From Paucibacter sp963740455 (GTDB taxonomy: Bacteria; Pseudomonadota; Gammaproteobacteria; Burkholderiales; Burkholderiaceae_C): a stretch of 64,000 nucleotides of DNA. Under the pieces are notes generated by a model. The model was not told the origin of the DNA and ran no database searches. It worked only from the letters and a program-made list of their open reading frames with translations. The position numbers were made by a program, and so were the translations under genes. Location of the stretch: the NCBI GenBank assembly GCA_963740455.1, contig CAVUEF010000026.1:1-64000 (forward strand), given 5' to 3'. Shown here piece by piece: positions 17,739 to 27,050 of this stretch; the first letter of the stretch is position 1; every line of letters starts with the position of its first letter.

Positions 17739-18704
17739 GTGAAACCCACCTCCATCAGTGCCGCGCGCTTGTTTGAAGAGCACCGCGCAACCATGCGTTG
17801 GGAGTGGGTCGCGGGGCACGCCCACCCGGAGCGCCGTTTCGACGAAGCGGCCGTGCGCGACGCCCAGTCGGCGGCCGATCTGGTCGGTTACCTCAACTAC
17901 ATCCATCCGTATCGGGTGCAGATCGTGGGTCGGCGTGAAGTCGCCTATTTGCAGGACTGTTCGCCCGAGGTGCAGGAACGCCGCATTTCGCGCATCGTGG
18001 CATTGGAGCCGCCGGTCTTGATCGTGGCGGACAAGCAGTCGCCGTCGAGCGCCTTGGTGGCCTTGTGCGACCGGGCCGATATTCCCTTGTTCGTCACCGC
18101 CGAATCTGCCGGTCAGGTGATTGACGTGGTGCGCAACCACCTGAGTCATCTGTTTGCCAACCGCACGACGCGCCACGGCGTGTTCATGGACATCCTGGGG
18201 CTGGGCGTGATGCTCACTGGCGAGTCGGGACTGGGCAAGAGCGAACTCGGGCTGGAGCTGATTTCACGCGGCCATGGCCTGGTGGCCGACGACGCGGTGG
18301 ACTTGTACCGGCTGTCGCAAACAGCGCTTGAGGGACGCTGCCCGGAGTTGCTCATCAATCTGCTTGAGGTGCGCGGCATTGGCCTGCTGGACATCAAGGC
18401 GATCTTTGGCGAGACCGCCGTGCGCCGCAAGATGCGGCTCAAGCTGATCGTGCATCTGGTGCGCAAAGACACCCTGGAGCGCGATTTCGAGCGTCTGCCC
18501 TATGAGCCTTTGTACGAGGAAATTCTCGATGTTCCGGTGCGCAAGGTGGTGATCGCGGTCGACGCGGGGCGCAACCTCGCCGTGCTGGTCGAGGCGGCCG
18601 TGCGCAACACCATTTTGCAGTTGCGGGGCATCGACACTTACGGCGAATTTGTGCAACGCCACCAGCACAGCATGGGCCAGGAGCCGGGCGACACCAAGTC
18701 CTGA
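17739..18704 (+). CDS. hprK: HPr kinase/phosphorylase
   Basis: HprK phosphorylates HPr-like proteins on a serine and reverses this with phosphate. The 321-residue protein has an N-terminal regulatory domain, the Walker A loop GESGLGKS at residues 161-168, and the LEVRGIGLLD segment mid-protein. The conserved His146 lies in RTTRHGVFMD, just before the loop. The start is GTG 17739, 43 bases after ptsN, so the two are probably co-transcribed. In betaproteobacteria it works with an incomplete, regulatory PTS. Confidence 0.95.
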   Translation: MKPTSISAARLFEEHRATMRWEWVAGHAHPERRFDEAAVRDAQSAADLVGYLNYIHPYRVQIVGRREVAYLQDCSPEVQERRISRIVALEPPVLIVADKQSPSSALVALCDRADIPLFVTAESAGQVIDVVRNHLSHLFANRTTRHGVFMDILGLGVMLTGESGLGKSELGLELISRGHGLVADDAVDLYRLSQTALEGRCPELLINLLEVRGIGLLDIKAIFGETAVRRKMRLKLIVHLVRKDTLERDFERLPYEPLYEEILDVPVRKVVIAVDAGRNLAVLVEAAVRNTILQLRGIDTYGEFVQRHQHSMGQEPGDTKS

Positions 18705-18734
18705 AATCCACCGCGGGCGCCGCGCGGCGTTGCC

Positions 18735-19166
18735 TCAACCCACGTTGCGGTGCGGGCAGTCCTTCTTCAGGCACGACGCATACAAGGCCAGCGAGTGCTC
18801 CTGCAGTGCAAAGCCGCGCTCCTTCGCGATAGCATGTTGGCGGTGCTCGATTTCAGCGTCAAGAAATTCTTCCACGCGGCCGCAGTCCATGCAGACGAGG
18901 TGATCATGGTGCTGGCCCTGATTGAGCTCGAACACTGATTTGCCGGTCTCGAAGTGATTGCGCGACAGCAGCCCGGCCTGCTCGAACTGCGTGAGCACGC
19001 GATAGACTGTCGCCAGGCCGACGTCGGCGCCTTCCAGCAGCAAGGTCTTGTAAACATCCTCGGCCGTCATGTGGCGCTGCTCGGCCTTCTGGAAAATTTC
19101 CAGTATCTTGATGCGAGGCAAGGTGGCCTTGAGGCCACTGCTTTTGATTTCTTCGGTGCGGGTCAT
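18735..19166 (-). CDS. fur: ferric uptake regulator
   Basis: Fur represses iron-uptake genes when bound to Fe2+. The 143-residue protein has the N-terminal winged helix (GLKATLPRIKILEIF, GLATVYRVLTQFE) and the dimer and metal domain with HHDHLVCMDCGRVEEF. Cys92/Cys95 and Cys132/Cys137 form the structural zinc pairs. It is divergent from bamE with 112 bases between starts, the common betaproteobacterial arrangement. Confidence 0.96.
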   Translation of the reverse strand: MTRTEEIKSSGLKATLPRIKILEIFQKAEQRHMTAEDVYKTLLLEGADVGLATVYRVLTQFEQAGLLSRNHFETGKSVFELNQGQHHDHLVCMDCGRVEEFLDAEIEHRQHAIAKERGFALQEHSLALYASCLKKDCPHRNVG

Positions 19167-19278
19167 GGCAAGGAGAAGGCTGTCTGAGGCGGTGACGAAA
19201 ACCCACGCAGGGCTGCCGCTAGAATGGCCCCATCATATCCAGCTTGCACCTACACCGGGTGCGAATAGCCGCCAAGCC

Positions 19279-19833
19279 ATGCAGCCCATTTCCCGATTTG
19301 CCGCTTGTACGCAACTTTTGAGTCTCAGCCTTGCGTTATCGACTTTGGCAGCATGCTCGTACCTGCCCTCGGCCAAGACCGGCCAGGCGCTAGGCGTGTT
19401 CACGCCCTACCGCGTGGAAGTGGTGCAGGGCAATGTGCTGACCAAGGAAATGGTGGCCGCAGTCAAACCGGGCATGAACCGCGCGCAAGTACGCGACCTG
19501 CTGGGCTCGCCGATGCTTGCCGACATCTTCCATGGCGAGCGGTGGGACTATGTGTTCACGATTCGTCGTCAGGGAACCGAACCGCAAAGTCGCAAGGTGG
19601 TGGCCTGGTTTGACGGGGAAAATCTGAAATCGCTGGATGTGCCCGCCGACCTGCCCAGTGAAGCCGAGTTCGTGGCCTCCATCACCACCTTCAAACGCCG
19701 CGGCGAGTCGCCCAAGCTCGCTTTGACCGAAGCAGAGCGCAAGGCCCTGCCGACGCCGCCCAAGATGGAGGCGCCGCCGGCCGAGCCCGTGGGGGCGGTG
19801 CGCAGCTATCCGCCGCTTGAACCCAAGACATGA
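19279..19833 (+). CDS. bamE: outer-membrane assembly lipoprotein BamE
   Basis: BamE is a small lipoprotein of the BAM complex that inserts outer-membrane proteins. This 184-residue protein has a signal peptide with lipobox LAAC (Cys26), then the SmpA/OmlA domain: KPGMNRAQVRDLLGSPMLAD followed by ERWDYVF. The Pro-rich C-terminal extension is longer than in E. coli, as often seen in Burkholderiales. A TAGAAT box lies near 19219. Its stop overlaps the dapB start by 4 bases. Confidence 0.94.
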   Translation: MQPISRFAACTQLLSLSLALSTLAACSYLPSAKTGQALGVFTPYRVEVVQGNVLTKEMVAAVKPGMNRAQVRDLLGSPMLADIFHGERWDYVFTIRRQGTEPQSRKVVAWFDGENLKSLDVPADLPSEAEFVASITTFKRRGESPKLALTEAERKALPTPPKMEAPPAEPVGAVRSYPPLEPKT

Positions 19834-20657
19834 GCACGGCGCCTGCTGACGCTGCGCGCTTGCGCATTGCCGTGGCCGGCGCGAATGGCCGCATGGGCCG
19901 CATGCTGGTGGAGGCCATCAGCCAATCGGGCGACTGCGTTTTGAGCGGTGCGCTGGGCTTGTCAGACAGCCCAGAGCTGGGGCAGGACGCGAGCGCCTTT
20001 TTGGGCAGCGCCAGCGGCGTGACCATCACGGCGGACCTGCGTGCAGGCCTGGCCAATGCTCAGGTGCTGATCGATTTCACGCGGCCCGAAGGGACGCTCG
20101 CGCATCTGGCGGCGTGCCGCGAACTGGGCGTGAAGATGGTGATCGGCACGACCGGTTTCAATGCGGCGCAAAAAGCGCAGATCGCCGACCATGCGCAACA
20201 CCTGGCCGTGGTGATGGCGCCCAATATGAGCGTGGGCGTGAATGTTGTGCTGCGTTTGTTGGAGACGGCCGCGGCGGCATTGAACCAGGGCTATGACGTC
20301 GAAATCATCGAGGCGCATCACCGCCACAAGGTCGATGCCCCGAGCGGCACCGCGCTGGCAATGGGCGAAGCGGTGGCCAAGGCCTTGGGTCGCGACCTGA
20401 AGGATTGTGCGGTGTATGGCCGCGAAGGCGTGACCGGCGAACGCGACCCCTCGACGATAGGCTTTGCCACCGTGCGCGGCGGCGACATCGTGGGCGACCA
20501 CACGGTGCTGTTTGCCGGCACCGGCGAGCGCATCGAGATCTCGCACAAAGCCTCCAGCCGCGCCACCTTTGCGCAGGGGGGCCTGCGCGCGGCACGCTTC
20601 GTGGCTGGCCAGGCCAAAGGACTGTTCAGCATGGATCAGGTGCTGGGTCTGGGCTGA
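19830..20657 (+). CDS. dapB: 4-hydroxy-tetrahydrodipicolinate reductase
   Basis: DapB performs the NAD(P)H-dependent second step of the diaminopimelate/lysine branch, feeding peptidoglycan. The 275-residue protein has the N-terminal nucleotide site VAGANGRMGRM and the catalytic segment EAHHRHKVDAPSGTA, which carries the conserved His pair and the Lys. It starts at ATG 19830, overlapping the bamE stop as ATGA, which suggests translational coupling. Confidence 0.96.
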   Translation: MSTAPADAARLRIAVAGANGRMGRMLVEAISQSGDCVLSGALGLSDSPELGQDASAFLGSASGVTITADLRAGLANAQVLIDFTRPEGTLAHLAACRELGVKMVIGTTGFNAAQKAQIADHAQHLAVVMAPNMSVGVNVVLRLLETAAAALNQGYDVEIIEAHHRHKVDAPSGTALAMGEAVAKALGRDLKDCAVYGREGVTGERDPSTIGFATVRGGDIVGDHTVLFAGTGERIEISHKASSRATFAQGGLRAARFVAGQAKGLFSMDQVLGLG

Positions 20658-20671
20658 GGCCCACGTGCGCG

Positions 20672-21331
20672 ATGGGCGACTTTGCAAACTTCTGGAGCCA
20701 GGGCGACTGGGTGTTGCGCAGTGTCACGCTGCTGCTGCTGGGCATGTCGGTCAGCGCCTGGGTATTGATTTTCTGGAAGGTCTGGGTCCTGAACCGCGCC
20801 CGGCTCGACCTGCGCCGCGCGGTGCCGGCCTTCTGGGCCGCCGCGTCGCTGACCGAGGCGCGTCAGGCCCTGGTGAATTTCGATCGTGAATGGCTGCTCA
20901 TTCCCTTGCTCGACGCCGGCTTGGCCACCGCGTCCAAGGACACGCTGGAATTCTCCGGCAAGCGCGAGTCGCAACTCACGCGGCGCTTGCGCGACGCGCT
21001 GCATGGCGTGCTGCAGCAACTGCAGTTCGGCCAGGTCTTGCTCGCCTCGATAGGCAGCACAGCGCCCTTCATCGGCCTGTTCGGCACCGTCTGGGGCATT
21101 TACCACGCGCTCGTCAGCATCTCGATGGCCGGCGCCATCAGCATCGAGAAGATTGCAGGACCGGTGGGCGAGGCGCTCATCATGACAGCGGCCGGCCTGG
21201 CCGTGGCGATACCGGCCGTGCTCGCCTACAACATCTTCGGCAAGCTGGTGGGTGCCTGCGAAGCCGAGCTCGAAGGTTTTGCCCACGACCTGCGCGACAT
21301 GCTGGGCGATGCGCCCGGCAAAGCCGGGTAG
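20672..21331 (+). CDS. exbB: MotA/TolQ/ExbB proton-channel family protein
   Basis: A 219-residue inner-membrane protein with three membrane helices. The conserved TAPFIGLFGTVWGIYHALVS segment and the following GEALIMTAAGLAVAIPAVLAYN define the ExbB/TolQ family. With the adjacent ExbD-like partner it converts the proton gradient into force for TonB or TolA. No tonB or tolA gene is nearby, so ExbB versus TolQ is an inference from the ExbB-ExbD pairing. The start is ATG 20672. Confidence 0.88.
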   Translation: MGDFANFWSQGDWVLRSVTLLLLGMSVSAWVLIFWKVWVLNRARLDLRRAVPAFWAAASLTEARQALVNFDREWLLIPLLDAGLATASKDTLEFSGKRESQLTRRLRDALHGVLQQLQFGQVLLASIGSTAPFIGLFGTVWGIYHALVSISMAGAISIEKIAGPVGEALIMTAAGLAVAIPAVLAYNIFGKLVGACEAELEGFAHDLRDMLGDAPGKAG

Positions 21332-21337
21332 ACAGCG

Positions 21338-21766
21338 ATGGCTTTCGGGCGGCTAGAGCGCAGCACCGGCCCCAAGCCGATGAGCGACATCAATATGACG
21401 CCGCTGATCGACGTGATGCTGGTGCTGTTGGTGATCTTCATGATCACCGCGCCGTTGATGAGTTCCAGCCTGCGCCTGGATCTGCCCAAGCTCGACGCCG
21501 CCGCGCCCAGTGACGCGCCGCAATTCCTGCAAGTGGCCCTGACGCCTGACGGCAGCCTGTACTTGGGCGATCAGAAACTCAGCGCGACCGACATGCGCAG
21601 CCAACTGGCCCAGGCGGCACTGCGCACGCCCGGCATCGAGCTGCAATTGCGCGCCGACAAGACCGTGCCGTATGGCCAGGTCGCCGAATTGATCGGTTGG
21701 GCGCAGGAAGTGGGACTGAACCGCATCGCGTTCGTGACGCAGCCAGGCGACGCCGGCTCGCGCTGA
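21338..21766 (+). CDS. exbD: ExbD/TolR-family protein
   Basis: A 142-residue protein with a short cytoplasmic N-terminus, one membrane helix (DVMLVLLVIFMITAPLM) and a periplasmic domain. The conserved Asp at the start of the helix, in SDINMTPLIDVML, is the proton-path residue. It follows exbB by 6 bases and must form the channel with it. Confidence 0.92.
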   Translation: MAFGRLERSTGPKPMSDINMTPLIDVMLVLLVIFMITAPLMSSSLRLDLPKLDAAAPSDAPQFLQVALTPDGSLYLGDQKLSATDMRSQLAQAALRTPGIELQLRADKTVPYGQVAELIGWAQEVGLNRIAFVTQPGDAGSR

Positions 21767-21843
21767 AGGCCGCCGGGCCGCCGGGCGGCGCGCCTCCTAC
21801 AATCGGGCGCAGACATCACCTGCCGCAGGCCCCAGAGCCCACC

Positions 21844-24483
21844 ATGAACGAAAAGTACACGCCTTCCGAAATCGAAACCGCGGCGCAAAAGAATTGGCAA
21901 GCCGCAGACGCCTACCGCGTCGTCGAAGACCCGCGCAAGCCCAAGTTCTACGCCTGCTCGATGCTGCCCTACCCCAGCGGCAAGCTGCACATGGGCCATG
22001 TGCGCAACTACACCATCAACGACATGCTGACGCGCTTTCTGCGTATGCAGGGTTACAACGTGCTGATGCCGATGGGCTGGGACGCGTTCGGCCTGCCGGC
22101 CGAGAACGCGGCAATGGACAAGAACATCGCCCCGGCCAAATGGACCCGCGACAACATCGCCGACATGAAGGCGCAGATGCAGCCGCTGGGCCTGGCCATC
22201 GACTGGACGCGCGAGCTCGCCACCTGCGACCCGAGCTACTACAAGTGGAACCAGTGGTTCTTCCTGAAGATGCTCGAGAAGGGCATCGCCTACAAAAAGA
22301 CCCAGGTCGTCAACTGGGATCCGATCGATCAGACCGTGCTGGCCAATGAGCAGGTGGTGGACGGCAAGGGCTGGCGCAGCGGCGCCGTGGTGGAAAGACG
22401 TGAGATCCCAGGCTACTACCTGGCCATTACTCGGTACGCCGACGAGCTGCTGGCCAATGTCGCCGACCCGGCCGAGCCCGGCTATCTGCACGGCTGGCCC
22501 GAGCGCGTGCGCCTGATGCAGGAACACTGGATCGGCAAGAGCGAGGGCGTGCGCTTTGCCTTTGCGCACCAGATCAAGGGCGCCGACGGCGCCTTGATAC
22601 AAGACGGCAAGCTCTACGTCTTCACGACGCGCGCCGACACCATCATGGGGGTCACGTTTTGCGCGGTGGCCGCCGAGCACCCGCTGGCCCTGCATGCGGC
22701 GACCGGCAACCCGGAGCTTGCCGCCTTCATCGAGGCATGCAAGAGCGGCGGCAGCACCGAGGCCGAGCTCGCCACGCAAGAGAAGAAGGGCCTGCCCACC
22801 GGCTTGTTCGTGACGCACCCAATGACCGGTGCACAGGTCGAGGTCTGGATCGGCAACTATGTGCTGATCGGCTACGGCGACGGCGCGGTGATGGGCGTGC
22901 CCGCGCATGACGAGCGCGATTTTGAATTTGCCAAGAAGTACGGCTTGCCGATCCGGCAGGTGGTGGCCGTGGCGGGCGAGCACTTCAGTCTCGACGCCTG
23001 GGCCGAATGGTATGGCGACAAGCAAGGCTGCGTCTGCGTCAACTCGGGCGTGCTCGATGGTTTGAATCAGAAGGACGCCGTGGCCAAGGTCGCCGAACTG
23101 CTCGCCGCCAAAGGCCTGGGCGAGAAGAAGACCACCTGGCGCTTGCGCGACTGGGGCATCAGCCGCCAGCGCTACTGGGGCACGCCGATCCCGATCATCC
23201 ATTGCGACGCCTGTGGCTCGGTGCCGGTGCCCGAGATAGATTTGCCGGTGTTGCTGCCCGAGTATCTGATCCCCGATGGCTCGGGCAATCCGCTGAACAA
23301 GTGCGCTTCCTTCGTGAACGTGGCCTGCCCGCAATGCGGCCGGCCGGCCAAGCGCGAAACCGACACGATGGACACCTTCGTGGACAGCGCCTGGTACTAC
23401 ATGCGCTATTGCTGCCCGGGCAACGAGGACGCAATGGTCGACGCGCGCAACGACTACTGGTCACCGATGGACCAGTACATCGGTGGCATCGAGCATGCCG
23501 TGCTGCACCTGCTCTACGCGCGCTTCTGGACCAAGGCGATGCGCGACATCGGCCTGGTCAAGTTCGACGAACCGTTCACCAAGCTGTTCACCCAGGGCAT
23601 GCTGCTCAACGAGTCCTTCTACCGCGAAGACGTGGCGGGCAAGAAGCGCTGGTTCTACCCCAGCGAGGTGGATGTGCAGTTCGACGTCAAGGGCCACCCC
23701 ATCGGTGCCACTGCACGCGAAGACGGTCTGCCGGTGAGCCTGGGCGGCATCGAGAAGATGTCGAAGTCGAAGAACAACGTCGTCGAGCCGCGCGACATCA
23801 TCAACAAGTTCGGCGCCGACACAGCACGCCTGTTCACGATGTTCGCAGGCCCACCGGACCAGAGCGCCGCCTGGTCGGACTCGGGCGCCGAGGGGTCGTT
23901 CCGCTATCTGCGCCGTTTGTGGGCCTTCGGCGTGAAGCAGCGCGAAACTGTTGCCGCTGCCGGCAACCGCTTTGAAGGCCAGAGCGCAGGCGCCAAGGAC
24001 TTGCGCCGCGAGGTGCACGGGCTGCTGCGCCAGATCGGCCACGACTACCAGCGCCTGCAGTACAACACCGTCGTCTCCGGGGCGATGAAGCTGCTCAATG
24101 CGCTGGAAGATGCCAAGCTGGACGCGCAAGACGGCGCTGCGCTGCGCGAGGGCACGAGCATCTTGTTGCGCACGCTGTATCCGGTGGCGCCGCACATCAG
24201 TCATGCGCTGTGGCAGGCGCTCGGCTTCGCCGCCGAGCTCGGCGACCTGCTCGACGCACCCTGGCCCGTGGTGGACGAAGCGGCGCTGGTGCAAGACGAG
24301 ATCGAGCTGGTGCTGCAAGTCAACGGCAAGCTGCGCGGGGCGATCAAGGTGGAGGCTGGCGCCGACCGGGCGAGCATCGAGGCCGCGGCACTGGCCAATC
24401 CCGAATGCATCAAGTTCAGCGAAGGCAAGAGTGCCAAGAAAATCATCATCGTGCCGGGCCGCCTGGTCAACGTCGTGGTTTGA
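21844..24483 (+). CDS. leuS: leucyl-tRNA synthetase
   Basis: LeuS charges leucine onto tRNA-Leu. The 879-residue length is normal for the bacterial class I enzyme. The HIGH-type motif is PYPSGKLHMGH (residues 42-52), the CP1 editing domain spans roughly 220-410, and KMSKS is at about 638-642. The start is ATG 21844, with a CTACAAT promoter-like box about 45 bases upstream. lptE and holA follow closely, the usual order in Burkholderiales. Confidence 0.97.
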   Translation: MNEKYTPSEIETAAQKNWQAADAYRVVEDPRKPKFYACSMLPYPSGKLHMGHVRNYTINDMLTRFLRMQGYNVLMPMGWDAFGLPAENAAMDKNIAPAKWTRDNIADMKAQMQPLGLAIDWTRELATCDPSYYKWNQWFFLKMLEKGIAYKKTQVVNWDPIDQTVLANEQVVDGKGWRSGAVVERREIPGYYLAITRYADELLANVADPAEPGYLHGWPERVRLMQEHWIGKSEGVRFAFAHQIKGADGALIQDGKLYVFTTRADTIMGVTFCAVAAEHPLALHAATGNPELAAFIEACKSGGSTEAELATQEKKGLPTGLFVTHPMTGAQVEVWIGNYVLIGYGDGAVMGVPAHDERDFEFAKKYGLPIRQVVAVAGEHFSLDAWAEWYGDKQGCVCVNSGVLDGLNQKDAVAKVAELLAAKGLGEKKTTWRLRDWGISRQRYWGTPIPIIHCDACGSVPVPEIDLPVLLPEYLIPDGSGNPLNKCASFVNVACPQCGRPAKRETDTMDTFVDSAWYYMRYCCPGNEDAMVDARNDYWSPMDQYIGGIEHAVLHLLYARFWTKAMRDIGLVKFDEPFTKLFTQGMLLNESFYREDVAGKKRWFYPSEVDVQFDVKGHPIGATAREDGLPVSLGGIEKMSKSKNNVVEPRDIINKFGADTARLFTMFAGPPDQSAAWSDSGAEGSFRYLRRLWAFGVKQRETVAAAGNRFEGQSAGAKDLRREVHGLLRQIGHDYQRLQYNTVVSGAMKLLNALEDAKLDAQDGAALREGTSILLRTLYPVAPHISHALWQALGFAAELGDLLDAPWPVVDEAALVQDEIELVLQVNGKLRGAIKVEAGADRASIEAAALANPECIKFSEGKSAKKIIIVPGRLVNVVV

Positions 24484-24495
24484 GCGGCGAACACC

Positions 24496-24987
24496 ATGCA
24501 GCGCCGTCACCTCTTGCTGACCGTTGCCGCGGGCGCGCTGGGCGGCTGCGGCTTCGCGTTGCGCCGCGCCCCCGAGCTGCCGTTTGCAAGGCTGGCGCTG
24601 CTGGGTTTGCAGGCCGACTCAACACTGGTACGAGAACTGCGCCGTCAACTGGCCGCGAGCGCCAACACCCGGGTGGTGGACTCGCCGCAGCAGGCTGACG
24701 CGGTGCTGGAGCTGCACAACGACCGGCGTGAAAAGGTCGTCGCTGCTTCCACCGCCGCCGGACAGGTGCGCGAACTGCAGTTGCGCGTGCGCCTCGAGTT
24801 CAGCCTACGCAAACCGGGCGGCGACCTCTTGATTCCACGCACCGAGCTGCTCCTCAAGCGCGACATGAACTACACCGAGCGCGATGCGCTGGCCAAGGAG
24901 CAGGAAGAAGAATTGCTCTATCGCGCCATGCAGACCGACATCGTGTCGCAGGTCATGCGTCGGCTGGCCGCGGTGCCTTCGCTCTGA
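24496..24987 (+). CDS. lptE: LPS-assembly lipoprotein LptE
   Basis: LptE plugs the LptD barrel and helps deliver lipopolysaccharide to the outer leaflet. The 163-residue protein begins with a signal peptide ending in lipobox LGGC (Cys18) and the typical GCGFALR start of the mature protein, ending with an amphipathic C-terminal helix. It lies 12 bases after leuS and 11 before holA. Its partner lptD is encoded at 35.1-37.5 kb. Confidence 0.9.
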   Translation: MQRRHLLLTVAAGALGGCGFALRRAPELPFARLALLGLQADSTLVRELRRQLAASANTRVVDSPQQADAVLELHNDRREKVVAASTAAGQVRELQLRVRLEFSLRKPGGDLLIPRTELLLKRDMNYTERDALAKEQEEELLYRAMQTDIVSQVMRRLAAVPSL

Positions 24988-24998
24988 TCCGGACCGAC

Positions 24999-26084
24999 AT
25001 GCAACTCAAGGCAGAGCAGCTCGCCGCCAGCCTTGCCAAAGGGCTGCTGCGGATCTATACCGTGCATGGCGACGAAGCCTTGCTGGCGCAGGAGGCGGGC
25101 GACGCGATACGCGCTGCGGCGCGCGCCGACGGCTACGCCGAACGCAAGGTGTTCACTGTTGCGGGCGCCCATTTCGACTGGAGCCCGGTGCTCGCCTCGG
25201 CGCAGGCGATGAGCCTGTTTTCGGAGCGCCAGCTGATCGACCTCCGGATTCCCTCGGGCAAGCCCGGCAAGGACGGCTCCGAGGCCTTGCAGCGCTATTG
25301 CGAACATCTGCCGGACGATGTGATCACGCTGGTCACGCTGCCGCGGCTCGATCGCCAGCAGCAATCCAGCGCCTGGTTCACCGCGCTCGACGCTGCCGGC
25401 GCGACGTTGCGCGTCGATGCGGTCGAGCGGCCCGCCTTGCCGCAATGGATTGCCCAGCGCCTGGCGCGTCAGGACCAGCGCGTGCCGGCGGGCCAGGACG
25501 GCCAGCACTGTCTGGCGTTCTTTGCTGACTGCGTGGAAGGCAATCTGCTGGCCGCGCACCAGGAGCTGCAAAAGCTGGCCTTGCTGTACCCCAAGGGCGA
25601 GCTGAGCTTCGAGCAGATCGAGGCGGCGGTGCTGAACGTGGCTCGCTACGACGTCTTCAAGCTCAGCGAGGCCGTGCTGGCCGGCCAGGTGACGCGCGTG
25701 ATGCGCATGCTCGACGGCCTGCAGGCCGAAGGCGTGGCCGCCGTGCTGGTGCACTGGACGCTGGCCGAAGACATCCGCGCGCTCAAGCGCGTGAAGGACG
25801 CGGTCGACCAGGGCAAGCCCTTGCCGATGGCCTTGCGCGAGGCGCGCGTCTGGGGTGTCAAGGAGCGCTTGTTCGAACGCGCCGTGCCACTGCTGAACCC
25901 CCACAGCTTGCCGCCCTTGCTGGAGGCCGCGCAAATCTGCGACGGCATCAACAAGGGGCTCAAGCACCCCGCGTGGCCGCAAGACCCCTGGGCGGCGCTG
26001 CAACGCCTGGCCTTGATGCTGCTGCAATGCACCCAGCATCCAGGCAAACATGCTGAGCTGATGCGCCTGGTGCCGACCACGTAG
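24999..26084 (+). CDS. holA: DNA polymerase III subunit delta
   Basis: HolA opens the beta sliding clamp within the clamp loader. The 361-residue protein has the family opening (QLAASLAKGLLRIYTVHGDEALL) and the central AAA+-like fold without a complete Walker A, as expected for delta. It is the last gene of the bamE-to-holA run and converges on ghrA with 6 bases between the stops. Confidence 0.93.
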   Translation: MQLKAEQLAASLAKGLLRIYTVHGDEALLAQEAGDAIRAAARADGYAERKVFTVAGAHFDWSPVLASAQAMSLFSERQLIDLRIPSGKPGKDGSEALQRYCEHLPDDVITLVTLPRLDRQQQSSAWFTALDAAGATLRVDAVERPALPQWIAQRLARQDQRVPAGQDGQHCLAFFADCVEGNLLAAHQELQKLALLYPKGELSFEQIEAAVLNVARYDVFKLSEAVLAGQVTRVMRMLDGLQAEGVAAVLVHWTLAEDIRALKRVKDAVDQGKPLPMALREARVWGVKERLFERAVPLLNPHSLPPLLEAAQICDGINKGLKHPAWPQDPWAALQRLALMLLQCTQHPGKHAELMRLVPTT

Positions 26085-26090
26085 TCCGGC

Positions 26091-27050
26091 TCAATAGCCT
26101 TTGCGGCGCTCCACCAGATGCGCCAGCGGCCGGCCTTCGCGCAGTGCCGACAGGTTGGCGGCGACGACTTGCGCGGCGCTGCGCGGATCGGTCTGCGCCG
26201 CGGTGTGCGGCAGCACCGTCACGCGCGGATGGCGCCAGAACGGATGCCCCGCAGCCAGCGGCTCGACATTGAACACATCCAGCACCGCATGGTGCAACTG
26301 TCCGCTGTCCAGCGCCGCGAGCAGGTCGGTATCGACCACATGCGCGCCGCGCGCCAGATTCACCAGCGTGGCGCCGCGCTTCATCGCCGCGAGGCGCGTG
26401 GCATTGAAGAAGCCCCGCGTCTGAGGCGTCAGCGGCAACAGGTTGATGACGCTATCGGCCTGGGCCAATAGCGGCGCCAGCTCGACTGCGCCGCTTGCCG
26501 AGCGCACGCCGTCAAGCACGGACGCGCGCGTGCTCCAGCCGCTCACCTGATAGCCCAGGCCGGCCAGGCTGCGCGCGACGCGGCCGCCCAGCTCGCCCAG
26601 GCCGAGCACCAGCACATGCCATTCATGGGCACGGCATTGTTCGGGCGCCTGCCACAAGGCCAGCTGCTGCTGGCGCAGCACGTCGAAGAAGCCGCGATGC
26701 AGCGACAACACCGACCACAGCGCGGTTTGCACCATCGCCTCGTTCATGGCCGGGTCGACCATGCGGGCCAGCAGCACATCGGCGGGCAGGCTGGTGTCGG
26801 CGAGCAGCTTGTCGACGCCGGCCCAGAGCGACTGGATCAGGCGCAGATGGGGCAGGCCTTGAAGACTGCCATGCGCCGGATTGGCGACCACGGCGATCTC
26901 GATGCCTTGCGCCTGCGCCGGTGTGGCGGGCGCTTGCAACACCCATTCTTCGCCCGGCATGGCCAGCTGCAATGCCTGCAACCAGCGCGTGCGCTCAAGC
27001 TCGGAGTCGGGGTCGTCCAGACGCCAGTTGCCGGCGAACAAGATGCTCAT
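26091..27050 (-). CDS. ghrA: glyoxylate/hydroxypyruvate reductase A
   Basis: A 319-residue D-2-hydroxyacid dehydrogenase that reduces glyoxylate or hydroxypyruvate with NADPH. The Rossmann motif GLGELGGRVA is mid-protein, followed by the active-site Arg (NLARGAHVVD), Glu (DVFNVEPL) and His (LPHTAAQT). The N-terminal QSLWAGVDKLL matches the GhrA branch. ATG 27050 overlaps the pncC stop by 4 bases. Confidence 0.87.
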   Translation of the reverse strand: MSILFAGNWRLDDPDSELERTRWLQALQLAMPGEEWVLQAPATPAQAQGIEIAVVANPAHGSLQGLPHLRLIQSLWAGVDKLLADTSLPADVLLARMVDPAMNEAMVQTALWSVLSLHRGFFDVLRQQQLALWQAPEQCRAHEWHVLVLGLGELGGRVARSLAGLGYQVSGWSTRASVLDGVRSASGAVELAPLLAQADSVINLLPLTPQTRGFFNATRLAAMKRGATLVNLARGAHVVDTDLLAALDSGQLHHAVLDVFNVEPLAAGHPFWRHPRVTVLPHTAAQTDPRSAAQVVAANLSALREGRPLAHLVERRKGY

